This document shows, piece after piece, positions 47,905 to 55,234 of a DNA stretch of 56,658 nt. The stretch is from a virus, in IMG/VR virus record IMGVR_UViG_3300035565_000019, positions 1 through 56,658 of that record. One strand, 5' to 3'. The notes under the pieces were generated by a model. That model saw nothing but the letters and a program-made list of their open reading frames with translations. It was not told the DNA's origin and made no database searches. Numbering within the stretch: the first letter of the stretch is position 1; each line of letters starts with the position of its first letter. The position numbers and the translations under genes were made by a program.

Positions 47905-48265
47905 CGAGTTTACTACACATCTACACGTCAACTACAGCGAAAACTACACATGAAAAACGTGACGGAATGCATGCAGCTGTAAGCTCCCAATGTCATTCAG
48001 CTACAGTTAAAAAAAAGCTGTCATAACTATTATAATAAATGAATAATTAAACTACTATTAATAATAATATTCTTTTCTTTATATATTCTTTAAACTTTAT
48101 AAAATAAATAAATATACTGTAGAAGTGTAGTAAAAATTACGGAAGGCTTGATTTCATTATCCCGCATCAACTACACTTGACTCGCCACAACTGTAGTTGA
48201 TGTGTAGTAGATTTTCCTCCACAGCGGCGGAAGGCATGCGGTTATTGCTTTGCATCAACTACACT
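47905..48265. other. AT-rich repeat region, candidate replication origin
   Basis: No gene lies between 47885 and 48382. It holds a cluster of CTACA repeats (four in 47910-47950: CTACAC, CTACAC, CTACAG, CTACAC), a very AT-rich core (48005-48140, mostly A/T) and an exact inverted repeat CATCAACTACA (48164-48174) / TGTAGTTGATG (48191-48201) with 16-bp spacer, plus a third copy of CATCAACTACA at 48252-48262 and a related GTCAACTACAG at 47926-47936. Iteron-like repeats beside an A/T core are typical of origins bound by an initiator. It is also where transcription diverges. Confidence 0.55.
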
Positions 48266-48300
48266 AGAATGATAAATTGATCGAAGAAAAAAGTGCTTAG

Positions 48301-48335
48301 CTCTGGGTTACAAATTAACTAATTTGACGTATTGT
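48301..48335 (+). promoter_or_regulatory. Probable promoter of the packaging operon
   Basis: CTCTGGG then -35 TTACAA (48308-48313), 16-bp spacer, -10 TATTGT (48330-48335). The upstream CTCTRGGTTACA block is shared with three - strand promoters of this genome. The -10 is weaker (4 of 6). It lies 48 bp before the terminase small subunit start. Confidence 0.55.
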
Positions 48336-48382
48336 CGCATACACGAATCCAATAAACCTCCATGAAAAAGGAACCAGAAAAC

Positions 48383-48874
48383 ATGGCCAAGTCATCCGTA
48401 CCACATAGCAAACTGCAAAACGCATCCAAGCCTAGTGCCAAGCGCAAGGAAGCAGTGAGATTTAATGGGAAGAATGTTTCGAAGGAAGAATTAAAAGCAA
48501 TGGTTGAAAAACTTCCCGCTGACCAACGCGGAGTGACCAAGGGCAAACGACTTCCAGCAAGTCGCAAAGGCATCAAGAATAAAGTTGCAGCGGAAGATAA
48601 ACCCAAGGGCAAACCTCGTGGAGCTTCGCGACTTGGTAAACCTAACACCATCACAAAACAATTGAAGGAAATGATTCTCGGTGCGTTAGACGATCGAGGT
48701 GGGCAACAATATCTCGCCACTCAAGCTATCCTTAATCCAGCACCATTCATGGCATTGCTCGGCAAGATACTTCCGACACAAGTCACAGGCGATGCAGAGA
48801 ATCCATTGCAAGTGCAATTAGTTTCTACTGCTGAAGCTTTGCTCGCGAAGATTCGTGGCGGAGGAGCTGCATGA
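48383..48874 (+). CDS. Terminase small subunit
   Basis: A 163-aa basic protein. The N-terminal half is Lys-rich and probably disordered; the C-terminal half has the small-terminase pattern KPNTITKQLKEMILGALDDRGG, then YLATQAILNPAPFMALLGKILP. It recognises phage DNA and recruits the large subunit. ATG 48383 has AAGGA upstream; ATG 48362 in frame has no site and is less likely. It lies two kb before the large subunit, separated by small genes and an HNH insertion. Confidence 0.8.
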   Translation: MAKSSVPHSKLQNASKPSAKRKEAVRFNGKNVSKEELKAMVEKLPADQRGVTKGKRLPASRKGIKNKVAAEDKPKGKPRGASRLGKPNTITKQLKEMILGALDDRGGQQYLATQAILNPAPFMALLGKILPTQVTGDAENPLQVQLVSTAEALLAKIRGGGAA

Positions 48875-49032
48875 CTCTCCCCATCATTCACACTCAGTGC
48901 ACTCAGTGCGGGTTCTCTCCACTGCATTGGAAGTCTGTAAGTTATGGAGCGAGAGTAGTTGTCACATACATCTGTGCACTCTGCAAACATAAGTTTGACA
49001 CTGAACATTGTGTTAGAGATTCGCTGGGGTAG
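48871..49032 (+). CDS. Small zinc-ribbon protein
   Basis: A 53-aa protein starting inside the terminase small subunit stop codon (ATGA). Two Cys pairs, TQCTQCGFSPLHW and YICALCKHKF, separated by about 20 residues form a zinc ribbon. Coupling to the small terminase suggests a packaging or DNA-binding accessory. Confidence 0.6.
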   Translation: MTLPIIHTQCTQCGFSPLHWKSVSYGARVVVTYICALCKHKFDTEHCVRDSLG

Positions 49033-49168
49033 GATCCAAGGTACCATGCCCGCAGTTCCTGGGAGAACGGCATCGGAATTTTTTTAAGGGGGTGTAGTAG
49101 TTTTCAAATGGGTTTGCCTCAGGTAGTAGCTTCTAGTTCTAGATTTTTATATTTTCGGTAACGGCTTT

Positions 49169-49189
49169 CCGGCGGCGCGCCGGGTTTTT
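49169..49189 (+). terminator. GC-rich terminator hairpin
   Basis: CCGGCG (49169-49174) and CGCCGG (49178-49183) pair around GCG, followed by GTTTTT. It lies in a 170-bp gap with no gene (49033-49202) and ends just before the next gene's ribosome site, so it may attenuate packaging transcripts. Confidence 0.7.
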
Positions 49190-49202
49190 GGAGATTCCTA
49201 GA

Positions 49203-49658
49203 GTGATAACGAATATCAAAGTATATATTGCAGCGCCAAGTGAAATGCGCTATAACACTGCCGGAGATTGGCAGCTTATGCCAACTCCATGTCGCCCACT
49301 AGGTGAACAGGCATTGCTCATAACAGTAGCAAAACAAGAAGACAGCCGCGCTCATATGCTCGTCGCCATACATGAACTCGTCGAATCCCTTCTGTGCATA
49401 CAACGAGGCATTACGACCGAAATGGTAGACCACTTCGACATGAACGTGGCCAAAACCGAAGACCCAGGCACCGAGCCCAACTGCCCTTACCAGAAAGAAC
49501 ATGCATTCGCGTCTGCCATCGAACGATTGATCGCCCATGAGATGGGCATCAACTTCGAGAAGTATGATAAGACTATTTCTGAACAACAATATGGAACGCC
49601 GATAGGCCAGATTCCAACACACTTACTTGTCAAGGAGGTAATAAATGCGCCAGCCTAA
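49203..49658 (+). CDS. Conserved phage protein with HExxE-like motif
   Basis: A 151-aa protein with AIHELVESLLCIQRG, VDHFDMNVAKTEDPGTEPNCPYQKEHAFASAIERLIAHEMG, a pattern met in phage hypothetical proteins near terminase genes. The HELVE and later H and E residues could form a metal site, but no enzyme activity is established. GTG 49203 has GGAG 9 bases upstream and is preferred to TTG 49188, which lies in the terminator tail. Confidence 0.6.
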   Translation: MITNIKVYIAAPSEMRYNTAGDWQLMPTPCRPLGEQALLITVAKQEDSRAHMLVAIHELVESLLCIQRGITTEMVDHFDMNVAKTEDPGTEPNCPYQKEHAFASAIERLIAHEMGINFEKYDKTISEQQYGTPIGQIPTHLLVKEVINAPA

Positions 49659-49860
49659 AGGAGTGGTAGAGTACGGTAAGGAAGGGTGCTGCCCTGACGA
49701 GTGGAATCATGTGCCGAACATGACGGGCTCATTCGAGTTGGATGGCGCCATCATGAAGTGCAAGAATGGCGATGCACAGCGTAAGCTGTGCGACTGCATT
49801 GCCAGCGGAGGCAGCGCCTATAAGATCGGTAATGGCTACGCACAGTCGGCGATTGACTGA
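49645..49860 (+). CDS. Small Cys-containing protein
   Basis: A 71-aa protein with a strong AAGGAGG site, overlapping the previous gene by 14 bases. Cys residues in KEGCCPDEWNHVPN, IMKCKNGDAQRKLCDCIAS could bind metal. No family recognised. Confidence 0.6.
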   Translation: MRQPKGVVEYGKEGCCPDEWNHVPNMTGSFELDGAIMKCKNGDAQRKLCDCIASGGSAYKIGNGYAQSAID

Positions 49861-49972
49861 TGTTGCACCTTAGTTCCCAAGGCAGAGAGCAAGTCTTGCG
49901 CAGTTATGTTGAAGCGTGTCGGCGCCCAAATCTTTTGTATAGAATATTCGTCCAAATGAGAGGAGTCCTGTC

Positions 49973-50080
49973 ATGTCATTGAACGGCCGGCTACCATTGC
50001 TGAAGTTAAAGGAGAAGCGCTCCGCTACCAAGAAGTTCTGGGAGTGGGTCAACCGTATGACGAAGAGAGGACATAAGTGA
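49973..50080 (+). CDS. Tiny basic protein
   Basis: A 35-aa Lys/Arg-rich peptide (LPLLKLKEKRSATKKFWEWV) after AGGAGTCCTGTC. It overlaps the HNH gene start (GTGA). Its sequence looks like an amphipathic DNA- or RNA-binding helix. The 112 bp before it contain only short non-conserved frames. Confidence 0.45.
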   Translation: MSLNGRLPLLKLKEKRSATKKFWEWVNRMTKRGHK

Positions 50081-50520
50081 AATACTGCAGAAAATGCATG
50101 GCTATTTTTGAGGGCGTTTATTGTAAGCCTTGTCATGTTATTGCGTCTAACAAATGCCGCCAAGCAAAGTTAGAAGAATATAAGGCATACCAATCAAGTT
50201 ATGCGCGCCTTAATAAAGAAAAAGTAAATGCCAAAACTCGTAAATGGAAAAAAGCAAACCCTGCAAATAGAGCGCATCATCAAGCTAAACATCGCGCAGC
50301 AGTATTTAGTGCGACGCCTTGCTGGGCTAACTTAGTAGAAATTAAACTTATGTATTTAATTGCGCAGCGAGTAAGCAAAGAAACGGGTATTCCGCATCAT
50401 GTCGACCACATTGTGCCTTTAAAAGGGCACTTAGTTTGCGGGCTACATGTTGAAAATAATCTGCAGTTATTAGTTGGCAAAGCTAACATGTCAAAAGGTA
50501 ATCGTTATGCGCCATCTTGA
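50077..50520 (+). CDS. HNH homing endonuclease beside terminase
   Basis: A 147-aa protein with an N-terminal zinc knuckle (YCRKCMAIFEGVYCKPCH) and the HNH core HHVDHIVPLKGHLVCGLHVENNLQLL. It is AT-rich compared with the terminase gene, which it overlaps by 14 bases. The position directly against a conserved packaging gene is typical of free-standing homing endonucleases. GTG start overlaps the previous stop. Confidence 0.8.
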   Translation: MKYCRKCMAIFEGVYCKPCHVIASNKCRQAKLEEYKAYQSSYARLNKEKVNAKTRKWKKANPANRAHHQAKHRAAVFSATPCWANLVEIKLMYLIAQRVSKETGIPHHVDHIVPLKGHLVCGLHVENNLQLLVGKANMSKGNRYAPS

Positions 50521-52084
50521 TATGACTATGAATGAAGCAATAGAATTTTGGGATACTATTGACGATGGTGGCAAAGATTTAGGGGGAATACGCGCCTTGT
50601 GCCTGACCGACAGGTTCTACCTGCTCGTCAAGGTGTGCAACCGTATCGACATGCTCCATCCATGGATTTATGCGCGTTGCCGCGAAGTGGAGAAGGCGCC
50701 AGGCGGGTTCATAGACCTGTGGGCGCGGGAGCATTACAAGTCGACCATCATCACGTTCGGCGGGTCGATACAGAGGATCCTGCAGAACCCGGAAATAACC
50801 ATCGGCCTGTTCAGCCACGTGAATTCGATAGCGGCCGACTTCCTGCGGCAAATCAAGGTAGAGCTCGAGACCAACCAGACGCTCAAGACAGTCTTCTCCG
50901 ACATATTATGGCAAGACCCTCAGCGCCAGGCGCAACGCTGGTCAGTCGATGGCGGCCTGGTCGTTAAGCGTAAGACAAACCCGAAAGAAGCGACGATGGA
51001 AGCGTCAGGCCTGGTCGACGGCATGCCGACAGGCAAGCACTTCCGGCTGCGCATATATGATGACGTCGTAACGGACAAATCCGTCTACACCCCTGAACAG
51101 ATCACGAAGACGACAGACGCCTACTCCCTTTCGCAATCCCTTGGTATCGAGGGCGGCGATGAATGGATGATAGGCACGCGGTACTCATATGCCGATACAT
51201 ACGAATGGATATTGAAGCGCGGGGCACTGAAGGCCAGGATCTATGCGGCCACGAACACAGGTCTACGCGATGGCAAGCCTATCCTCTTCTCGCAGGAAGA
51301 GTGGAATAAGCGCTTGCTAAAGAACACCGACAACGATATCGCATGTCAATACCTCCAAAACCCTTTGAGTGGACAGCAACGGATGTTTGATGTCGGTGAC
51401 TTACAAACATATGAAGTGCGGCCTGAGACGCTGGCTATCTATATCATGTGCGACCCGGCCAGGTCGAAGAAGAAAGAATCTGCCAATACCGCGATGGTCG
51501 TTGTTGGCGTCGACTACGCCATGAACAAATATCTCGTGGACGGCATCAACCATAAGATGGACCTCAAGGAAAGATGGGAAAATTTCGCGATGCTTTACAT
51601 GCGATGGAAGCAGATGCCTGGCGTGCAGATCGTGAAGATGGGCTATGAGTCATTCGGTGCGCAGGCCGATATGGATTACTTCAAAGAACAAATGATGATG
51701 CCTGGCCGTCCCTCTTTCGAGATAACTGAGTTACAATGGCCACGTGATGGCGACGGAAGCAAGATCGATCGCGTGCAACGGCTGGTACCGGATATGAAGT
51801 CCCACAAGATATTCCTACCATATCCATCCGATGATAACAGGCTGACGTCTAACCAGCGCAGCATGGCGGCAAGCGGGTATGACTACCGCATCAGCAGGCC
51901 GATCAAGCGCGTCGACGAGAACGGAAACATGTATGACCTGTCCGAACAGTTGAAGATGCAGTTCCATTACTTCCCGTTCGGCGGGCTGAAAGATATCATC
52001 GATGCGCTGGCGCGCATATATGATATGGAGCCTAAGGCTCCAAATTACAGGGAGCCCCGCTATGCGGAGCCCGAATACACATGA
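50507..52084 (+). CDS. Terminase large subunit
   Basis: A 525-aa packaging motor. The ATPase domain has the adenine/Walker A region LWAREHYKSTIITFGGS (71-87) and Walker B RLRIYDDVVTD (180-190). The RNase H-like nuclease has D316 (IMCDPARS), E381 (GYESFGAQ) and D497/D500 (GGLKDIIDAL). It translocates DNA through the portal and cuts concatemers. ATG 50507 has AAAAGG upstream, within the HNH gene. The first ~28 codons are AT-rich and the rest GC-rich, a sharp change at about 50590. Confidence 0.9.
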   Translation: MRHLDMTMNEAIEFWDTIDDGGKDLGGIRALCLTDRFYLLVKVCNRIDMLHPWIYARCREVEKAPGGFIDLWAREHYKSTIITFGGSIQRILQNPEITIGLFSHVNSIAADFLRQIKVELETNQTLKTVFSDILWQDPQRQAQRWSVDGGLVVKRKTNPKEATMEASGLVDGMPTGKHFRLRIYDDVVTDKSVYTPEQITKTTDAYSLSQSLGIEGGDEWMIGTRYSYADTYEWILKRGALKARIYAATNTGLRDGKPILFSQEEWNKRLLKNTDNDIACQYLQNPLSGQQRMFDVGDLQTYEVRPETLAIYIMCDPARSKKKESANTAMVVVGVDYAMNKYLVDGINHKMDLKERWENFAMLYMRWKQMPGVQIVKMGYESFGAQADMDYFKEQMMMPGRPSFEITELQWPRDGDGSKIDRVQRLVPDMKSHKIFLPYPSDDNRLTSNQRSMAASGYDYRISRPIKRVDENGNMYDLSEQLKMQFHYFPFGGLKDIIDALARIYDMEPKAPNYREPRYAEPEYT

Positions 52085-52581
52085 CTCTTAAATTTTTTAT
52101 TGGAAAAATTTGTAAAAAGCACCCTGAACTGCAGGGCAGGCGGTATGTTAACCGCAAAATTTGCCCTGCTTGTAGCAAAGAGCAAGCTAAAGCTTTTGCA
52201 ACTGCTAACCCAGAAAAAATTAACGTAAAACGGCCTGCTTGGAATGCTGCAAATCGAGAAAAAGTAAATGCTTATAGCCGCACAAAGAGTAAAGAGCAAG
52301 TTAAAAATACGCGCTTAAAAAATGGATACGGCATTACCTTAGCAGATTATAATAAAATGTTTGAAATACAGGGCGGCTGTTGTATGATATGCAAAAGGCA
52401 CCAAAGCGTTTTAAAGCGGCCTTTAGCTGTCGATCATTGTCATGTAACAAATAAAATAAGGGGGCTTCTTTGCGCTAACTGTAACCCTATGTTAGGCTTT
52501 GCAAAAGACAGCGTTGAAACTTTACAAGCAGCAATTAAGTATTTAGGAGACTCAAATGGCAGGAGCATTAAACCAAAATAA
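52081..52581 (+). CDS. Endonuclease VII-type (HNH) homing endonuclease
   Basis: A 166-aa protein close to the one at 36876: IGKICKKHPELQGRRY ... KICPAC zinc module, then CCMICKRHQ, LAVDHCHVTNKIRGLLCANC and LGFAKDSVETL. It starts inside the terminase stop (ATGA) and its last 26 bases overlap the next gene, whose ribosome site (AGGAGA) lies inside it. AT-rich compared with flanks. It is probably mobile and tolerated because it does not break expression of neighbours. Confidence 0.85.
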   Translation: MTLKFFIGKICKKHPELQGRRYVNRKICPACSKEQAKAFATANPEKINVKRPAWNAANREKVNAYSRTKSKEQVKNTRLKNGYGITLADYNKMFEIQGGCCMICKRHQSVLKRPLAVDHCHVTNKIRGLLCANCNPMLGFAKDSVETLQAAIKYLGDSNGRSIKPK

Positions 52582-52753
52582 TTTGGGCGCAAAAGTAGCA
52601 ACGCGCACTATTTTATGGAACGACCTGGTCATGCGTGCATGGGGTTCAGAGTTCCGCGCGCCTGACCATAACATCTACCAGTTCAGTAACAACCGCAACT
52701 TTGATTCTACTGATACAGGTCAGACCGGCATTTATGCGCCTAACCATCCTTAA
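52556..52753 (+). CDS. Small hypothetical protein, packaging region
   Basis: A 65-aa protein with aromatic C-terminal half (NDLVMRAWGSEFRAPDHNIYQFSNNRNF). Starts within the 3' end of the EndoVII-like gene after AGGAGACTCAA. It recurs in position between terminase and portal in related layouts, so a head or packaging role is plausible. Not recognised. Confidence 0.55.
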   Translation: MAGALNQNNLGAKVATRTILWNDLVMRAWGSEFRAPDHNIYQFSNNRNFDSTDTGQTGIYAPNHP

Positions 52754-52764
52754 GGAGAAATACA

Positions 52765-53214
52765 ATGATCGATGCATTAAAAGTTTACGCAGACAATTTT
52801 GGCACGTCACACGCAGCGGCAGTGGCGGCAGTGCATGACGCCGTCATGGCAGACATGAAAAGCCTGGTCGACTCGGAAGTTGCCAAGCAGACAGGCGTAG
52901 ACGTAGGCGCATTGACTGCCAAGGCCGACGCGCTAACGGCTGCGAATGCCGACTTGACGAATTCCAAATTTGCCATGCAAGCAACGATCGACAGCCAGGC
53001 TGCGCAACTTGCAACGCTGACAACAGTTGCGGCAGACAACGCTGCGCTCAAGGCTGATGTTGTCGATCGCGAGGCGACTATTGCCCAATTGCAGAATGAG
53101 TTGGCGGATATGGTGAACGAATTGAATTCGATCAAGCCTGCGCTCGAAGCTGCTATTCAAGCTGCAATGACTCCAGCTAGTGCTATAGGCGCAACACCAA
53201 CGCCGGCTGCATAA
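52765..53214 (+). CDS. Coiled-coil protein
   Basis: A 149-aa Ala-rich protein with heptad-like repeats over residues 45-135 (ADALTAANADLTNSK, ADVVDREATIAQLQNELADM) and a Pro/Ala/Thr tail. It is likely an elongated oligomer. AAGGAG precedes the ATG, and it overlaps the next gene at TAATGG. It may be a minor virion or portal-associated protein. Confidence 0.6.
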   Translation: MIDALKVYADNFGTSHAAAVAAVHDAVMADMKSLVDSEVAKQTGVDVGALTAKADALTAANADLTNSKFAMQATIDSQAAQLATLTTVAADNAALKADVVDREATIAQLQNELADMVNELNSIKPALEAAIQAAMTPASAIGATPTPAA

Positions 53215-53585
53215 TGGAACAAGCCGATATTCAGACAGTTGAAGTTACTTCTCAAGGTGCGCTTGACCCTGAGTGGTTAGCGATGGAAGTCGTGTGCAAG
53301 AAGGCTGCACTACTTCTCACACGGCTCTATCCTAACCACTTGTGGATGATCGGCTCTGCACCTGGAGCTGTGTTGGTAATCAAGTATGGTGGCGCAGATT
53401 CACGGTTCGGATTTACGGTCGACGTTGCTGACGCACATAGTAGCTCAGAGCTGGAGCATGCGATTGCAATGGCTGGCGGCGAACTGTTAGAAAGACTTGG
53501 CCTTCCCCGTGGCGCATGGGACGGCGAACAGATCGGCCTGAAATATGAAGGCCAGGATGCTTTGACTAAACCAACAGGAGGTTGA
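53214..53585 (+). CDS. Hypothetical protein
   Basis: A 123-aa protein with a mixed alpha/beta domain (EVVCKKAALLLTRLYPNHLWMI; AVLVIKYGGADSRFGFTVDVAD). The strand-helix order is reminiscent of small conserved phage domains near portals. Overlaps the upstream stop by one base. Function unknown. Confidence 0.55.
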   Translation: MEQADIQTVEVTSQGALDPEWLAMEVVCKKAALLLTRLYPNHLWMIGSAPGAVLVIKYGGADSRFGFTVDVADAHSSSELEHAIAMAGGELLERLGLPRGAWDGEQIGLKYEGQDALTKPTGG

Positions 53586-53586
53586 T

Positions 53587-53796
53587 ATGTTTCCGATAGC
53601 AGGAGCAGTAGATGCAGGACAGCTAGGAAGTCCTTATAATATAGCTGTTGGCCAGCCGCAAGGACAACCTCAAGTTGCGCCGATTGCCGGTACAACTCCA
53701 AATGTAGGCGGTGCAATAGGAGCTGTTGCGCCACATCCGGCAAGTCATCCTGCGCATCCGCAGCATCAAGCATGGCGCCGTGGACTGATTCGGTAA
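53587..53796 (+). CDS. Small Pro/Gly-rich protein with VDAGQLG motif
   Basis: A 69-aa low-complexity protein rich in Gly, Pro, Gln and His (QPQGQPQVAPIAG; HPASHPAHPQHQAWRRG). Its start contains AGAVDAGQLGSPY, a motif shared with the small proteins at 54644 and 54859. AGGAGG precedes the ATG. The shared motif suggests binding of a common partner, perhaps the portal. Confidence 0.55.
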   Translation: MFPIAGAVDAGQLGSPYNIAVGQPQGQPQVAPIAGTTPNVGGAIGAVAPHPASHPAHPQHQAWRRGLIR

Positions 53797-54336
53797 ATGA
53801 AAGTTACTTGCTTACAATGTAAGATTGAGTTTGAAAAGCCCGCTTGTCACGTTAAGCGAGTTAAAAAAGTATTTTGCTCTAAAAAATGTTATGATGAATA
53901 TCAGACAATTTTTAAAGGTAAAACTTGTGAAATTTGTGGAGATATTTTTAAAATTAAAGGCAATATGTCGCGCTATGTAACATGCGATAAAGAAGATTGT
54001 CGTGCAAAGAAAAAGCAAAAAGAAAATAATGGCATGTGGAATGGCGGTATTTCGTCTGTAAGCCAAAGATTTTATGCGACAGCAAAATATAAAAAATGGC
54101 GGGAAGCAATATTTAAGCGCGACAATTATACTTGTCAGTTTTGCGGTGTACGAGGCGGCATATTAAATGCAGATCATATTCAACCCCAAACATTTTTCCC
54201 AGAGTTAAGATATGACTTAGCTAATGGAAGAACGCTATGCTTAGAATGCCACAAAACAACATATAAATTAGCCTGCTCATACAGAGATAAGCAGAGAGCA
54301 CAAGGAGGCAGCAATGGCAATAGACCAGCGAAATAA
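53797..54336 (+). CDS. HNH homing endonuclease with N-terminal zinc modules
   Basis: A 179-aa protein: zinc modules TCLQCKIEFEKPACH and KTCEICGDIF, the phrase NNGMWNGGISSVSQRFY typical of phage HNH enzymes, and the nuclease core FKRDNYTCQFCGVRGGILNADHIQP ... GRTLCLECH. The ATG directly follows the previous stop. It is AT-rich, and its 3' end contains the AAGGAGG site and start of the HAD-like gene. Third endonuclease gene in the packaging segment. Confidence 0.85.
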   Translation: MKVTCLQCKIEFEKPACHVKRVKKVFCSKKCYDEYQTIFKGKTCEICGDIFKIKGNMSRYVTCDKEDCRAKKKQKENNGMWNGGISSVSQRFYATAKYKKWREAIFKRDNYTCQFCGVRGGILNADHIQPQTFFPELRYDLANGRTLCLECHKTTYKLACSYRDKQRAQGGSNGNRPAK

Positions 54337-54647
54337 TGGCAGTGGTTGGATTGGCGTTGATCTTTGACAACACTCTGGCCAATGGCGAATCCTGGAAAGG
54401 ACATGAGCATGTTGGGGATCCCATACCTGCCATGGTACGACGAGTCAAGGCTTGGTTATCAAGCGGCAAGGATGTTCGTATATTCACGGCCAGGAGCAGC
54501 AAGAGTTATCCAACCATTCGTCGTTGGTGCTTTAAACACCTCGGCAAGACGCTGAAGATCACGAATACGAAAGACAAGTACATGACCGCGCTTTATGACG
54601 ATCGTGCAGTGCAGGTAGTACCTAATACAGGAGAGCTTGTAAAATGA
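54314..54647 (+). CDS. HAD-like phosphatase with apparent +1 frameshift at CTTTGAC
   Basis: ATG 54314 has an ideal site (AAGGAGG, 6 bases upstream) and reads MAIDQRNNGSGWIGVDL, then TGA at 54365-54367. A +1 shift at CTT-T-GAC (54362-54368) continues as DNTLANGESWKG ... GDPIPAMVRRVKAWL, GKDVRIFTARS, KITNTKDKYMTALYDDRAVQV. The shifted reading restores the HAD nucleophile motif VDLDNTLA; the product is 110 aa. Starting at ATG 54336 in the downstream frame would lose the nucleophile Asp and has no ribosome site. It is either a programmed frameshift like that of prfB or a recent one-base insertion. Confidence 0.65.
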
Positions 54648-54862
54648 GCGAAATCAGTGCGTCAGCAAAGATACTGCGCAAGGTAATGCGCCAGGCAGAT
54701 GAAGCTTCTGGCAGCGATGCAGCGACCGTCATCAAGCGAGCCTACGGCGTGGCGCCTTCGCAAGAAGTAAAGGAGTCTCTCTCTAAAGGCGTAGATGCCG
54801 GCGAGATAGGCAAGTCGTGGGTAGAGCGGTTTACCAAGCCAAAACCTGAGGCGCCAAAATGA
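54644..54862 (+). CDS. Small protein with KGVDAGEIG motif
   Basis: A 72-aa protein: a helical first half (ASAKILRKVMRQADEASGS) and a second half with SKGVDAGEIGKSWVERFTK. The last 25 residues match the end of the next protein (DKGVDAGQLGTSWDDTFKK), so the two are tandem paralogues in that part. ATGA overlap with both neighbours. Probably a portal- or capsid-associated peptide family; not recognised. Confidence 0.6.
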   Translation: MSEISASAKILRKVMRQADEASGSDAATVIKRAYGVAPSQEVKESLSKGVDAGEIGKSWVERFTKPKPEAPK

Positions 54863-55056
54863 GCGATGAATCTAGCGTTCCAGAGCGCCAGACATTGAAG
54901 GACAAATTCCTTGATGTCGTAGTTCCTGGCCGTAAATCGGCACGGGAGCTAAAACAGAAATCTCCTAAAGCAGTTGATGAAGAGACTGGGCAATTGGATA
55001 AGGGCGTTGATGCCGGACAATTGGGGACTTCTTGGGATGACACCTTTAAAAAGTGA
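54859..55056 (+). CDS. Small protein with KGVDAGQLG motif
   Basis: A 65-aa charged protein (QTLKDKFLDVVVPGRKSARELKQK) ending in DKGVDAGQLGTSWDDTFKK, the motif shared with 54644 and, in part, 53587. ATGA overlap with the upstream gene. The basic middle and acidic ends suggest a short helical binding peptide. Confidence 0.6.
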   Translation: MSDESSVPERQTLKDKFLDVVVPGRKSARELKQKSPKAVDEETGQLDKGVDAGQLGTSWDDTFKK

Positions 55057-55234
55057 GCTGCGCGGGCTCTTTACTGCAAAGTCATGCTTTAGCGGCGATA
55101 AGCGTTGGGTAGCAATTTACTATGACGAATCTGAAACGCCTGGCATAAAGAATGTCTTTTACGGCTATGGAACATCAGAGCAAGACGCTAAAGTCAACGC
55201 ATTCAGGAAGGTAAAAGAATACTATGCAGCCTGA
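55037..55234 (+). CDS. Small protein upstream of portal
   Basis: A 65-aa protein with an alpha/beta pattern (KRWVAIYYDESETPGIKNVFYGYGTSEQDAKVNAFRKVKEY), like a minimal beta-beta-beta-alpha domain. ATG 55037 lies in the 3' end of the preceding gene; longer in-frame starts overlap it more. Its stop overlaps the portal start by 11 bases. Confidence 0.55.
   Translation: MTPLKSELRGLFTAKSCFSGDKRWVAIYYDESETPGIKNVFYGYGTSEQDAKVNAFRKVKEYYAA

Noticed and set aside
45660-48382. Lysogeny module (integrase, CI/Cro)
   Set aside because: The control region has small regulators and operators but no recombinase or helix-turn-helix repressor; attachment-site repeats were not seen.
54336-54647. Starting the HAD-like gene at ATG 54336 without frameshift
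   Set aside because: No ribosome site precedes it, the start is the HNH stop overlap, and the HAD nucleophile aspartate would be replaced by Ile. The upstream ATG 54314 has AAGGAGG.
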